A DNA stretch of 64,000 bases from AC-32 sp963813435 (GCA_963813435.1 CAWEYY010000002.1:372001-436000), one strand, 5' to 3'; counted from the stretch's first letter, positions 27,154-35,427 are shown. Program-made: numbers and translations. The notes: generated by a model not told the origin, from the sequence alone.

Positions 27154-27718
27154 CGTCTCTCTTCACTCCTGCGTTCCTTGTCGGCCCCAGCACCATCACC
27201 ATGTTCCGACCGTCGAGGAGCGGCGGCGACTCCACCTGCCCGATCTCCTTCACGTCCTCAGCCAGCCGCATCAGCAGGTCCCGCCCTCGCTCCGGATGGG
27301 TGGTCTCCCGCCCGCGGAACATGATCGTCACCTTCACCTTCGCGCGCTGGTTGAGGAAGCGCTCGACGTGGTTCTTCTTGGTGTTGTAGTCGTGGATCCC
27401 GATCTTGGGCCTGAACTTGATCTCCTTGACGTTGATTGAGACCTGGTGCTTACGAGCGAGCTTGGCCTTCTGCTCCTGCTCGTAGCGGTACTTGCCGTAA
27501 TCCATCACCCGCGCCACCGGCGGATCCGCCTGGGCAGCCACCTCGACGAGATCGAGGTTCTTGCCCCATGCGTACTCGCGCGCCTCGTCCGTGTCCTTGA
27601 TTCCGATCTGCTCGCCGTTCTCGTCGACCAGCCTGACTTTCGGCGCGCGGATCAGTTCGTTGATTCGGGCTTGCGGGATCGGTGCCCGGTCGGGCTCGAC
27701 CGTTCGCCGTGGTCTCAA
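27038..27718 (-). CDS. infC: Translation initiation factor IF-3, with odd C-terminal tail
   Basis: IF-3 keeps 30S subunits free and checks start codons. Both domains are intact: N-domain INELIRAPKVRLVDENGEQI, linker with MDYGKYRYEQEQKAKLARK, and C-domain KIGIHDYNTKKNHVERFL, GRETTHPERGRDLLMRL, ending MVMVLGPT. The frame continues for about 50 residues of Glu/Pro/Gly-rich sequence that overlaps rpmI by 116 nt out of frame. A one-base shift would end the gene at the TGA in GGAGTGA just before rpmI, the normal layout, so the tail may come from an indel near 27165-27185. The start is TTG at 27718 with GAAGG upstream. Confidence 0.92.
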   Translation of the reverse strand: MRPRRTVEPDRAPIPQARINELIRAPKVRLVDENGEQIGIKDTDEAREYAWGKNLDLVEVAAQADPPVARVMDYGKYRYEQEQKAKLARKHQVSINVKEIKFRPKIGIHDYNTKKNHVERFLNQRAKVKVTIMFRGRETTHPERGRDLLMRLAEDVKEIGQVESPPLLDGRNMVMVLGPTRNAGVKRDDAKAEDTQRSEETVQGDGDGQAPAPEGAAEPPAREEVG

Positions 27719-27763
27719 AGGCCCTTCACCAAGTTCTCAGTTCCTCCCTTTTCGAACGACAAA

Positions 27764-27782
27764 GCCGCTGCCAAGCAGCGGC
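27764..27782 (-). terminator. Hairpin in the infC leader, terminator-like
   Basis: On the minus strand GCCGCTG-CTTGG-CAGCGGC forms a perfect 7-bp stem followed by TTTGTCG. It lies 46 nt upstream of the infC start and downstream of thrS. It could end thrS transcripts or act as an attenuator in the infC-rpmI-rplT leader. The U-run is short, so efficiency is uncertain. Confidence 0.5.
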
Positions 27783-27847
27783 CCAGAACTCTCGACCTGT
27801 TCGGTTGAACCTCCGCGAAGCCGCGAGGCTTGGAAGGTGAGGGCTGG

Positions 27848-27866
27848 GACCCTGCTTGCCAGGGTC
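27848..27866 (-). terminator. Hairpin at the thrS stop codon
   Basis: On the minus strand GACCCTG-GCAAG-CAGGGTC forms a perfect 7-bp stem; it begins inside the thrS TGA stop. No U-run follows. Together with the second hairpin 65 nt further on, it makes the thrS-infC gap a structured leader. It may protect the thrS 3' end or contribute to L20-type leader control, which is inference. Confidence 0.45.
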
Positions 27867-29742
27867 ACAATGTAGCAAGGTGCGCGAGAAGCTCGTCCAG
27901 TGACATCGTGGCCTGCTCGCCGCCTCGCCCGCGCACGGCCAGCGACTCGTCCGACTCCTTGTCGCCGTAGACGATCGCGACCGGGATCTTCTCGACCTCG
28001 GCGTCGCGGATGCGCTTGCCGACGGTCTCGTCGCGCTCGTCGACCTCGATCCGGTAGGTGCCGAGCTTGCCCGCGAGCTCGTTCGCGGCCGCGCGGTGGC
28101 CCTCGCCGACCGGGATCACGCGCACCTGCACGGGCGCAAGCCAGAACGGGAATGCGCCCGCGTAGTGCTCGATCAGGATCCCGATGAAGCGCTCGAGCGA
28201 GCCGAACAGGGCGCGGTGGATGACGTACGGCGTGTGCTCGGCGTTGTCCTCGCCCATGTAGCTGAGCCCGAACCGCGCGGGCATCTGCGAGTCGAGCTGG
28301 ATCGTGCCCATCTGCCAGGAACGGCCGAGCACGTCGGTCATGTGCAGGTCGATCTTCGGGCCGTAGAACGCTCCGTCGCCCTCGTTGAGGGTGTACTCGA
28401 TGTCTCGTCGCTCGAGCGCCGACCGCAAGGCGCTCTCGGTGAAGTCCCACTCCTCGTCGGTGCCGAGCTTGTTCTCGGGGCGGGTCGAGAGCTCGAAGCG
28501 CGCCTCCATGCCGAACAGGTCGTAGAGGTACATCGCATAGTCGAGGCAGCCGAAGATCTCCTCCTCGATCTGGTCGGGAGTGACGAACATGTGCGCGTCG
28601 TCCTGGGTCACGTGCTGCACCCGGAGGAGGCCGTGCAGCGTCCCCGCGCGCTCGTTCCGGTGCAGCGTCGACGCCTCCGCGTAGCGCACCGGCAGGTCGC
28701 GGTAGCTCCGCAGCGCGCTCCCGAACAGGAGCATGTGGCCCGGGCAGTTCATCGGCTTCAGGCCGAGCGTTCGCTCGCCGTACGGGACGAGGAACATGTC
28801 GTCGCGGAACTTCTCCCAGTGGCCGGAGGTGACCCAGGTGTCCACGTCGTAGAGCAGCGGCGTCTTGACCTCGACGTAGTCGCGCCTGAGGTTCTCGCGC
28901 CGCCGGAGATCCTCGAGCTCGTTCCAGAGGACCATGCCCTTCGGGTGCCAGAACGGCATTCCGGGCGCGTGCTCGGACAGGTGGAAGAGGTCCAGCTCTG
29001 TCCCGAGCCGCCGGTGGTCGCGCCGCTTCGCCTCCTCGAGCCGGTGGAGGTAGGCGTCGAGGTCCTCCTGGCGGAAGAACGCGGTGCCGTAGATCCGGGT
29101 CAGCTGCGTGTTCTTCTCGTCCCCGCGCCAGTACGCGCCGGCGAGGCCGGTCAGCTTGAGCGCCTTGATCGGCTTCGAGTCCTGGAGGTGCGGGCCTCGG
29201 CAGAGGTCGGTGAACTCGCCCTGCGTGTAGAAGGTGATCGGCCCCTCGGCGGTGTCGACGAGTTCGACCTTGTACGTCTCGCCCTGGTCGGCGAAGTGGC
29301 GCTTCGCCTCCTCCGCGGTCACCTCCTCGCGGTTCCACGAGCGCCCTTCCTGGAGCTCCTTGCGGATCTCCCCCTCGATCTTCTCGAGCGCGTCCTCGCC
29401 GATCGGCTCAGGGAACTCGAAGTCGTAGTAGAAGCCGTTCTCGACCGGCGGGCCGATCGCGACCTTCGTCCCCGGATACAGGCGCCGCACCGCCTCGGCG
29501 AGCAGGTGCGCCGCGGAGTGGCGCAGGACGTAGAGCGCGTCGGGATCGTCCGTGTCGCGCGTGGTCAGGATCTGGATCTCCTGACCATCCTCGAGCGCCG
29601 CACGTAGGTCGAGAAGCTGTCCGTTCGAGCGGACGAGCACGGCCTGCTCGGCGAGCTTCGGGCCGATTGCCTGCGCCACGTCGAGCCCGGTCGCGCCGTC
29701 CGGGAGCTCGAGCTCGGAGGAATCCGGGAGGACGACCTTCAT
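27865..29742 (-). CDS. thrS: Threonine-tRNA ligase
   Basis: Class II synthetase (625 aa from ATG 29742) that charges and proofreads tRNA-Thr. Domains in order are TGS (VVLPDSSELELPDG), the editing domain (LRHSAAHLLAEAV with its HxxxH, and TDLCRGPHL), the catalytic core (zinc Cys in LKPMNCPGHMLLF, HRNERAGTLHGLLRVQ as motif 2, QLDSQMPARFGLSY near motif 3) and the anticodon-binding domain starting PFWLAPVQVRVIPV. A GTG at 29760 would add six residues, but MKVVLPDS fits the family start better. Two identical palindromes upstream (29811-29829, 29879-29893) are probable operator sites. Confidence 0.96.
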   Translation of the reverse strand: MKVVLPDSSELELPDGATGLDVAQAIGPKLAEQAVLVRSNGQLLDLRAALEDGQEIQILTTRDTDDPDALYVLRHSAAHLLAEAVRRLYPGTKVAIGPPVENGFYYDFEFPEPIGEDALEKIEGEIRKELQEGRSWNREEVTAEEAKRHFADQGETYKVELVDTAEGPITFYTQGEFTDLCRGPHLQDSKPIKALKLTGLAGAYWRGDEKNTQLTRIYGTAFFRQEDLDAYLHRLEEAKRRDHRRLGTELDLFHLSEHAPGMPFWHPKGMVLWNELEDLRRRENLRRDYVEVKTPLLYDVDTWVTSGHWEKFRDDMFLVPYGERTLGLKPMNCPGHMLLFGSALRSYRDLPVRYAEASTLHRNERAGTLHGLLRVQHVTQDDAHMFVTPDQIEEEIFGCLDYAMYLYDLFGMEARFELSTRPENKLGTDEEWDFTESALRSALERRDIEYTLNEGDGAFYGPKIDLHMTDVLGRSWQMGTIQLDSQMPARFGLSYMGEDNAEHTPYVIHRALFGSLERFIGILIEHYAGAFPFWLAPVQVRVIPVGEGHRAAANELAGKLGTYRIEVDERDETVGKRIRDAEVEKIPVAIVYGDKESDESLAVRGRGGEQATMSLDELLAHLATL

Positions 29743-29810
29743 CGTGCGGAGGATACGCACGATGAAGGGCGATTCGCGACGGCCTGAGATGACGCGCCGC
29801 TCGAGCCTCC

Positions 29811-29829
29811 AAGTAACAGTCTGTTACTT
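29811..29829. promoter_or_regulatory. Palindromic operator-like site 1 upstream of thrS
   Basis: The sequence is AAGTAACAG-T-CTGTTACTT, a perfect 9-bp inverted repeat around one base, 69 nt upstream of the thrS ATG. The core TAACAGTCTGTTA is found again 66 bp away. Spacing and symmetry resemble TetR-family operators. No TetR-type regulator gene lies in the window. Confidence 0.65.
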
Positions 29830-29878
29830 GCTCCGCCTCGACCTGGCGCGGCCGAGTCCCTCGTCGCAAGCCGACCTT

Positions 29879-29893
29879 GTAACAGTCTGTTAC
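29879..29893. promoter_or_regulatory. Palindromic operator-like site 2 upstream of thrS
   Basis: The sequence is GTAACAG-T-CTGTTAC, a perfect 7-bp inverted repeat with the same core as site 1, centred 66 bp from it (about six helical turns). It lies between the YjbR-family gene stop (29922) and thrS. Two sites on one helix face suggest cooperative binding or looping. Confidence 0.62.
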
Positions 29894-29921
29894 TAGGCGC
29901 TGGGGTTGCCGGCTGAGCGGG

Positions 29922-30278
29922 TCACTCGCCCTCGACGGCGGCGCGCAGCTCCGACGGGCACTTGAGCCAGTACGACTCGCGGAGCCACTCGAGCGCGGCC
30001 TCGAGCGACTCCTCATCCGTCACCCTGGCCGTGATCCAGCCGTAACGGCCGACGTAGCTGGCCGTCTTCACATACGGGAGCAGATGGGCGATCTCGCGCT
30101 CGTCGGACGTGAGCTTGACCGTCACGTTGACCGCCTCGTCCTCGGTCACCGCCCAGCCGAAGACCTTGTTCTCGCCGACCTTGAAGACGGGGAAGTCGCC
30201 CCAGGGCCGATCCTCATACGACTCGGGGAAGGACAGGGCGAGCTCTCGGATCTGCTCCTCGATACTGGCCAGGCGCAC
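29922..30278 (-). CDS. MmcQ/YjbR-family protein
   Basis: A 118-aa protein of the MmcQ/YjbR family, a CyaY-like fold sometimes described as DNA-binding. The N-terminal ELALSFPESYEDRPWGDFPV and central FKVGENKVFGWAV are diagnostic, followed by VKTASYVGRYGWITARV and LEAALEWLRESYWL. The function is unknown. A GTG at 30278 is chosen as start because it directly precedes conserved sequence. It is divergent from the FIST gene and upstream of thrS on the same strand, separated from it by the two palindromes. Confidence 0.8.
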   Translation of the reverse strand: MRLASIEEQIRELALSFPESYEDRPWGDFPVFKVGENKVFGWAVTEDEAVNVTVKLTSDEREIAHLLPYVKTASYVGRYGWITARVTDEESLEAALEWLRESYWLKCPSELRAAVEGE

Positions 30279-30328
30279 GGGGCCATTCTGTCCGTTCCCT
30301 GGTGGCCCGCGCTGCATACACTCCGTCT

Positions 30329-31504
30329 GTGAGGTCGAAGACGCTCACCAGCCGGGTCGGCGCGGGGCTCTCCCTCGCGGCCGGAGGTGCCCAGGCCGCA
30401 CGGCGCGCTGCGCGTGACGCGCGCAACGCCCTCGGAGGCGCCGAGGTCGATCTCGCATATCTCTTCCTCTCGGCCGAGCACGGAGACGAAGCCGAGGAGG
30501 CGCTCGCGGCGGCCTCGCAGGAGCTCGAGGCCGTCAACCTGCTCGGGTGCGTGGCCGAGGGCGTCGTCGGCCGCGACCGCGAGCTCGAGCAGGGCCCGGG
30601 AGCCGCCGTCTGGGCGGCCACGCTGCCGGGAAGCATGATCGAGACCTTTCACGCGGTCGCGTTCGGGACCGACGACGGCGTCGCGGTCGGCGGGGTCCCG
30701 CTGCTCACGGACGCCGACCTCGTCACGATGCTCGTCGACCCGTTCACGTTCCCCGCATCGGGCTTCCTCGCCGAGCTGACGCAGAGCGAGGGCGATGTCC
30801 CGGTCGTCGGCGGGCTGGCCTCCGGCGGGGGCGGGCCCGACGCGCAGGCGCTGTTCCTCGACGACGAGGTGCTGACCGACGGGGCTGCCGGAGCCGTGCT
30901 CCGCGGCGTTCGCGTCCGGACGGTGGTCTCGCAGGGTTGCGAACCCGTCGGGACCGACTCGGTGGTGACGAGCGCCGAGGACAACGTCGTCTACGAGCTG
31001 GCCGGGCGGCCCGCGCTGGAGCGCCTCCAGAGCGAGCTCCGCACGATGAGCGCCGAGCAGGAGGAGCTGGCGGCGCGCGGCGGCCTCCTCGCCGGCCTCG
31101 TGATCGACGAGAACCGCTCGGAGTACAAGCGCGGCGACTACCTGATGCGCGGCCTGATCGACGTCGACGAGGACTCGGGCGCGCTCACGATCGGCGAGGC
31201 CGTCCGGGTCGGCCAGACGCTCCGCTTCCACGTTCGCGACGCACGCTCGGCGGACGAGGACCTGCGCGAGAACCTCGCGTACACGCTCGACGGCGAGAGG
31301 CCGGCGGGCGCGTTGCTCTTCACCTGCAACGCGCGCGGCACGAACATGTTCCCCGAGCCCGACCACGACGCCCTGGCCGTGTCCGAGGCCATCGGCGGGG
31401 ACGCGCTCGCGGGCTTCTTCTGCGCCGGCGAGATCGGCCCGGTCGGCGGCCGGCCGTTCCTGCACGGCTTCACGGCCACCGCGGCCGTCTTCCTCGAGGG
31501 CTAG
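30329..31504 (+). CDS. FIST-domain sensory protein
   Basis: A 391-aa protein with FIST_N and FIST_C domains, thought to bind small ligands such as amino acids and to pass signals to partners. The FIST_N part includes VDLAYLFLSAEHGDEAEEAL, VNLLGCVAEGVVG and DVPVVGGLASGGGG. The FIST_C part ends with LLFTCNARGTNMF, GGDALAGFFCAGEIGPVGG and FLHGFTATAAVF, which are strongly family-like. There is no attached output domain and no kinase neighbour, so its partner is unknown. The start is GTG at 30329, since ATG codons upstream are out of frame. Confidence 0.85.
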   Translation: MRSKTLTSRVGAGLSLAAGGAQAARRAARDARNALGGAEVDLAYLFLSAEHGDEAEEALAAASQELEAVNLLGCVAEGVVGRDRELEQGPGAAVWAATLPGSMIETFHAVAFGTDDGVAVGGVPLLTDADLVTMLVDPFTFPASGFLAELTQSEGDVPVVGGLASGGGGPDAQALFLDDEVLTDGAAGAVLRGVRVRTVVSQGCEPVGTDSVVTSAEDNVVYELAGRPALERLQSELRTMSAEQEELAARGGLLAGLVIDENRSEYKRGDYLMRGLIDVDEDSGALTIGEAVRVGQTLRFHVRDARSADEDLRENLAYTLDGERPAGALLFTCNARGTNMFPEPDHDALAVSEAIGGDALAGFFCAGEIGPVGGRPFLHGFTATAAVFLEG

Positions 31505-31628
31505 CGCTCCAAAATCCCTCGGACGAGGGGTTTGGATCCCCCGTCAGGGTCATGGCACCCGAACGCCCGAGGATCGAACCTGAGTCGACACGGAGGTCAG
31601 GCGGACCTCCGAGAGGACTGGAGGAGCG

Positions 31629-32849
31629 GTGCTGCGGGATTCACGGCCTCGGGCTGAACAGGGACAGGTCTTGGTGCTGATCGCGCTGATGATCGTCCCG
31701 CTACTGGCGATCGCAGGTCTCGTGATCGACGTCGGCTACGCGTACTACGCGCAGCGCTCGCTGCAGACGCAGGCGGACGCTGCCGCGCTCGCCGGCGCGC
31801 AGAACCTGCCCGACGGCAACTCTGCGGTCGCCGTTGCGAAGCAGTTCGGCAGCAGCTCGAGCGGGAAGAACTTCAGGGGCGACATCGGCAACGTCACCGA
31901 GACGATCACGACGAAGTGCCTTGCCTCCGTCCCCGGATGCGACCCGGTGAACGCGGTGGTGGTGGACGAGCGGGCGACCACGAGCACGCTCTTCTCGCGG
32001 GTCCTCGGGATCCACAGCTTCAACATCCACGTGCGCTCGACGGCCTGCTCGCCGTGCGGCACGCAGCCCCTGGACATCATGATGGTGCTCGACCGCACCG
32101 GATCGATGTGCCAGGACCACAACGGCAACAACGATCCGGCCTGCACGGACCTGAACAACGCGAGAAGCGGGATCAAGTCCTTCCTGCAGGTGATGAACCC
32201 GAGCCAGGACTACGTCGGCCTCGCGGTCCTTCCGCCGGCGACGAGCACGAGCAACAAGTGCTCCACGCCCGACACTACGAACTACAACTCGTCGGGCGCC
32301 GCGTACACGCTCGTCCCGTTGTCGCACGACTACAGCACGAACGGCGTGCTGAACACGGGGTCGAACCTCATCTCGACGCTCAACTGCCAGAAGGCGAACG
32401 GCTCGACCTCGTACGCGACCGCGATCGAGAAGGCGCAGGCCGAGCTCGACGCACACGGCCGGTCAGGCGTCAGGAAGGTGATCGTCTTCTTCTCGGACGG
32501 CGCGGCCAACATCGGCCCGACCTACTACGCGACGAGCTCACCGTACCGGCAGCAGCCGTGCCACCAGGGCGTCTGGTCGGCGAACGCGCAGAAGTCGAAG
32601 GGCACGATCATCTACTCGATCGGCTACGACCTGAACGCGGTCAACGGCGGTGCCAACAAGTGCACGTCGTACACCGGCTCGGTGGAGCAGCCCGGCATCA
32701 CTGCGTACCAGGCGCTCCAGCAGATCGCGTCCACTTCGGACACGTTCTACAACCAGCCGTCGGCCGGCCAGCTGAACACGCTCTTCCAGCAGGTCGCCAT
32801 GGACATCCAGCGCGGCGCCTCGGGCCTGATCGACAACGACGCGGCCTAG
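31629..32849 (+). CDS. TadG-like surface protein with a von Willebrand A domain
   Basis: A 406-aa protein. The N-terminus is a TadE/TadG-type class III signal and helix (GQVLVLIALMIVPLLAIAG, then DVGYAYYAQRSLQTQADAAAL), inserted in the membrane with the rest outside. A vWA domain follows, with a metal-site motif in MMVLDRTGSMC (DxTxS), a later SYATAIEKA and IVFFSDGAANIG. It is Cys-rich outside the membrane (for example CSPCG, CQDHNG). Such proteins accompany Flp/Tad pili and bind surfaces, but no other tad gene is in the window. GGAGGAG precedes the GTG at 31629. Confidence 0.8.
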   Translation: MLRDSRPRAEQGQVLVLIALMIVPLLAIAGLVIDVGYAYYAQRSLQTQADAAALAGAQNLPDGNSAVAVAKQFGSSSSGKNFRGDIGNVTETITTKCLASVPGCDPVNAVVVDERATTSTLFSRVLGIHSFNIHVRSTACSPCGTQPLDIMMVLDRTGSMCQDHNGNNDPACTDLNNARSGIKSFLQVMNPSQDYVGLAVLPPATSTSNKCSTPDTTNYNSSGAAYTLVPLSHDYSTNGVLNTGSNLISTLNCQKANGSTSYATAIEKAQAELDAHGRSGVRKVIVFFSDGAANIGPTYYATSSPYRQQPCHQGVWSANAQKSKGTIIYSIGYDLNAVNGGANKCTSYTGSVEQPGITAYQALQQIASTSDTFYNQPSAGQLNTLFQQVAMDIQRGASGLIDNDAA

Positions 32850-32917
32850 GCGGCCGCACCGGCAAAGCCGGCAAGCGGCCTCTTATGGTCGGCGTCGCAA
32901 GCGAACGCCTTGGGCCG

Positions 32918-33409
32918 CTAGGCCGTCTCGGCCAGCGAGGGCGTGCAGCTCGACCGCCCCTGCTTCTCGAGGTACTGCTGGTGGTACTCCTCGGCGCGGT
33001 AGAACGTCTGCGCCGGCTCGATCAGCGTCGCGACCGGCTTGCGGTACTCGCCTGACGCGTCGAGGTCGGCCTTCGACTTCTCGGCTGTAGCCCGCTGCTC
33101 GTCGTCGTGGAAGAAGACGACCGAGCGGTACTGGTCGCCGATGTCCCAACCCTGCCGGTTCATCTGGGTCGGGTCGTGCTTGGCCCAGAAGACGTCGAGC
33201 AGCTGCTCGTACGAGACCTGGTCCGGGTCATAGGTCACCTCGACCACCTCTGCGTGGCCGGTCGTGTGCGAGCACACGTCCTCGTAGCTCGGGTTCTCGA
33301 GCGTGCCCCCCTCGTAGCCGACCTCCGTCTTCGTGACGCCGTCGATCTGGCGGAACGCCGCCTCGACGCCCCAGAAGCAGCCGGCTCCGAACGTTGCCTT
33401 CTTCTCCAC
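32918..33409 (-). CDS. msrA: Peptide-methionine (S)-S-oxide reductase
   Basis: MsrA (163 aa) repairs S-methionine sulfoxide in proteins using thioredoxin. The active-site motif GAGCFWGVEAAF holds catalytic Cys11. GYEGGTLENPSYEDVCSHTTGHAE and YRSVVFF are conserved substrate-site segments, and a C-terminal Cys in GRSSCTP may act as recycler. The GTG at 33409 directly abuts the msrB stop, with GGAGGAG inside the end of msrB as ribosome site. The pair repairs both sulfoxide epimers. Confidence 0.95.
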   Translation of the reverse strand: MEKKATFGAGCFWGVEAAFRQIDGVTKTEVGYEGGTLENPSYEDVCSHTTGHAEVVEVTYDPDQVSYEQLLDVFWAKHDPTQMNRQGWDIGDQYRSVVFFHDDEQRATAEKSKADLDASGEYRKPVATLIEPAQTFYRAEEYHQQYLEKQGRSSCTPSLAETA

Positions 33410-33802
33410 TTACTCCTCCTCCAGTTTCAATGCGGCCGAGTTGATGCAGTAGCGCAGCCCGGTCGGCGCCGGGCCGTCCGGGAAGACGTGCCCGAGATGA
33501 CCTCCGCACGCTGCGCAGAGCACCTCCGTACGCACCATCCCGAGGCTCGAGTCGACCTCTTCGCCAACGGCTTCCGTGCTCGCGGGCTCGAAGAACGCGG
33601 GCCAGCCGCAGCCGGAGTCGTACTTCGCCTCCGAGCCGAACAGCTCGGCCCCGCAGCCGGCGCACCGGTACGTGCCGGGCTCGAAGACGTGGTCGTACTC
33701 GCCGCTGAACGGCCGCTCGGTTCCCTTCTCCCGCAAGACGCGGTACTGCTCAGGCGTGAGCTCCGCCTGCCATTCCGTCTCTGTTTTCCGAATTTTGGTC
33801 AC
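33410..33802 (-). CDS. msrB: Peptide-methionine (R)-S-oxide reductase
   Basis: MsrB (130 aa) repairs the R-epimer of methionine sulfoxide. It starts with ELTPEQYRVLREKGTERPFSG and has the zinc site as two CxxC pairs (RCAGCG and LCAACGGHLGHVF). The catalytic Cys is in LRYCINSAALKLE at the C-terminus. It precedes msrA on the same strand with no gap, so both are made together, probably under oxidative stress. It is divergent from a methyltransferase. Confidence 0.95.
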   Translation of the reverse strand: MTKIRKTETEWQAELTPEQYRVLREKGTERPFSGEYDHVFEPGTYRCAGCGAELFGSEAKYDSGCGWPAFFEPASTEAVGEEVDSSLGMVRTEVLCAACGGHLGHVFPDGPAPTGLRYCINSAALKLEEE

Positions 33803-33863
33803 GCTGAACAGTCTCGCAGGACCTCCCAGCGTTACGCCTCCCCGAGAGGGCTAGTGTGGCCCC

Positions 33864-34457
33864 GTGACCGACGGCTGGGGCCCGTACTACGACGCTGCGA
33901 AGAGCGGGACGCCGCGGAGCACGCTGCTCCAGGCGCTCGATCTGTTCGACTCCCAGCCCGCGGACGGCCGGTTCGCGGTCGACCTCGGCTGCGGCGAAGG
34001 GCGCGACACGGTGGAGCTCCTGCGCCGCGGCTGGCGCGTCCTTGCGATCGACGCGGAGACCGAGGCGATCTCACGCCTTCGCGCACGGCCCGAGGCGGCG
34101 CGGAGCGACCTCCTCGAGACCCAGGTGGCCTCGTTCGAGGAGGCCGACTGGCCGGAGCCTGCGCTCGTCAACGCGAGCTACGCGCTGCCGTTCTGCCTGC
34201 CCGCGGCGTTCCCGGCCGTCTGGGCGCACGTCGTGGAGTCGCTGCCTCCGGGCGGCCGCTTCTGCGGGCAGCTCTTCGGCGACCGGGACGAGTGGGCCTC
34301 GGACCCTGAGCTCACGATGCACACGCGCGAGGAGGTCGAGCGGCTGCTCGAGCCGTTCGAGGCCGAGCGCTTCGACGAGGTCGAGGAGGACGGCGAGACG
34401 GCACTCGGCAAGCCGAAGCACTGGCACCTCTTCCACATCGTCGCCCGCAAGACGTGA
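33864..34457 (+). CDS. Class I SAM-dependent methyltransferase
   Basis: A 197-aa methyltransferase. It opens with MTDGWGPYYDAAKSGTPRST and has SAM motif I as AVDLGCGEGRDTVELLRRG, then VLAIDAETEAISRL. NASYALPFCLPAAF replaces the usual motif IV and is seen in TehB-like enzymes. The C-terminus (ETALGKPKHWHLFHIVARK) is like that of small-molecule methylases. The substrate is unknown. The GTG start at 33864 lies 61 nt from the divergent msrB start, and a phosphotriesterase-like gene follows 13 nt downstream. Confidence 0.82.
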   Translation: MTDGWGPYYDAAKSGTPRSTLLQALDLFDSQPADGRFAVDLGCGEGRDTVELLRRGWRVLAIDAETEAISRLRARPEAARSDLLETQVASFEEADWPEPALVNASYALPFCLPAAFPAVWAHVVESLPPGGRFCGQLFGDRDEWASDPELTMHTREEVERLLEPFEAERFDEVEEDGETALGKPKHWHLFHIVARKT

Positions 34458-34470
34458 GACGCTCCCGCGC

Positions 34471-35427
34471 GTGAGCACGGTCGAGACGGTGCGCGGGCCG
34501 GTCGAGCTGTCCGAGCTCGGCCCGGCGCTGATGCACGAGCACATCTTCGTGCTCCAGCCCGAGGCGCTGCTGAACTACGGCCACGTCTGGGGGGAGAGCT
34601 ACTGGGACGAGGACGCGCGCGTTGCCGACGCGATCGCCAAGCTGCGCGCGGTGCGGGAGGCGGGCATCCGGACGCTCGTCGACCCGACCGCTCCCGGCCT
34701 CGGCCGCTACATCCCGCGCATCCAGCGGATCAACGCCGATGTCGACCTGAACATCGTCGTCGCGAGCGGCGTCTACGCCTTCCTCGAGCTGCCGAACTTC
34801 CTCTTCTACCGGAGCCCAGAGGCGATCGCGGAGCTGTTCGTGCGCGAGATCCGCGAGGGCATCGACGACACCGGGGTCAGGGCTGCGTTCCTCAAATGCT
34901 GCGTCGAGGAGCACGGTCTCGTCGGCGACATCCCGCGCATCCTCGCGGCGATTGCGATGGCCGCGGTCGAGACCGGCGTGCCCATGATGGTGCACACGAA
35001 CGCCTCCGCAAAGACCGGCCTGCTCGCGCTCGAGGCGCTCACGAACCACGGCGTCGACCCGACCCGGATCGTGGTCGCCCACATGGGCGACAGCAACGAC
35101 CTCGACTACCTGCGCGCGATCGCCGACACCGGCGCCTGGCTCGGCTGCGACCGCTTCAACATCCCCCACTTCAACCCGGATGCGAACCGGATCGAGACGC
35201 TCACGAAGCTCGTCGGCGATGGCTACGCGGGCCAGATCCACCTCTCGCACGACGGGGCCTGCTTCTACGACTTCATGACCGGCGACCCGAACTTCGCCGA
35301 CGAGCGACCCGACTACCTGCACATCTGGAGCACGATCCTCCCGGCGCTGCTGGAGGCAGGCGTCACGCAGGAGCAGATCGACCAGATGACGATCGAGAAC
35401 CCGCAGCGGTTCTTCGCTCCTCGCTGA
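34471..35427 (+). CDS. Phosphotriesterase-family metal hydrolase
   Basis: A 318-aa TIM-barrel hydrolase of the amidohydrolase/PTE family. The metal ligands are visible: HxH at His22/His24 in ALMHEHIFVL, the bridging carbamylated Lys in AAFLKCCVEEHG, His in MMVHTNAS, His in IVVAHMGDS and the catalytic Asp in IHLSHDGACF. Family members hydrolyse lactones or phosphotriesters; native substrates are often acyl-homoserine or other lactones, but this one is not determined. GTG at 34471 is just upstream of conserved sequence. Its end overlaps the convergent FAD-oxidase gene by 65 nt. Confidence 0.87.
   Translation: MSTVETVRGPVELSELGPALMHEHIFVLQPEALLNYGHVWGESYWDEDARVADAIAKLRAVREAGIRTLVDPTAPGLGRYIPRIQRINADVDLNIVVASGVYAFLELPNFLFYRSPEAIAELFVREIREGIDDTGVRAAFLKCCVEEHGLVGDIPRILAAIAMAAVETGVPMMVHTNASAKTGLLALEALTNHGVDPTRIVVAHMGDSNDLDYLRAIADTGAWLGCDRFNIPHFNPDANRIETLTKLVGDGYAGQIHLSHDGACFYDFMTGDPNFADERPDYLHIWSTILPALLEAGVTQEQIDQMTIENPQRFFAPR

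Noticed and set aside
28096..29607. 503-aa plus-strand frame opposite thrS.
   Set aside because: It lies wholly antisense to a fully conserved threonyl-tRNA synthetase and shows only shadow composition.
30329..31504. FIST protein as part of a two-component pair with neighbours.
   Set aside because: No histidine kinase or response regulator is adjacent on either side.
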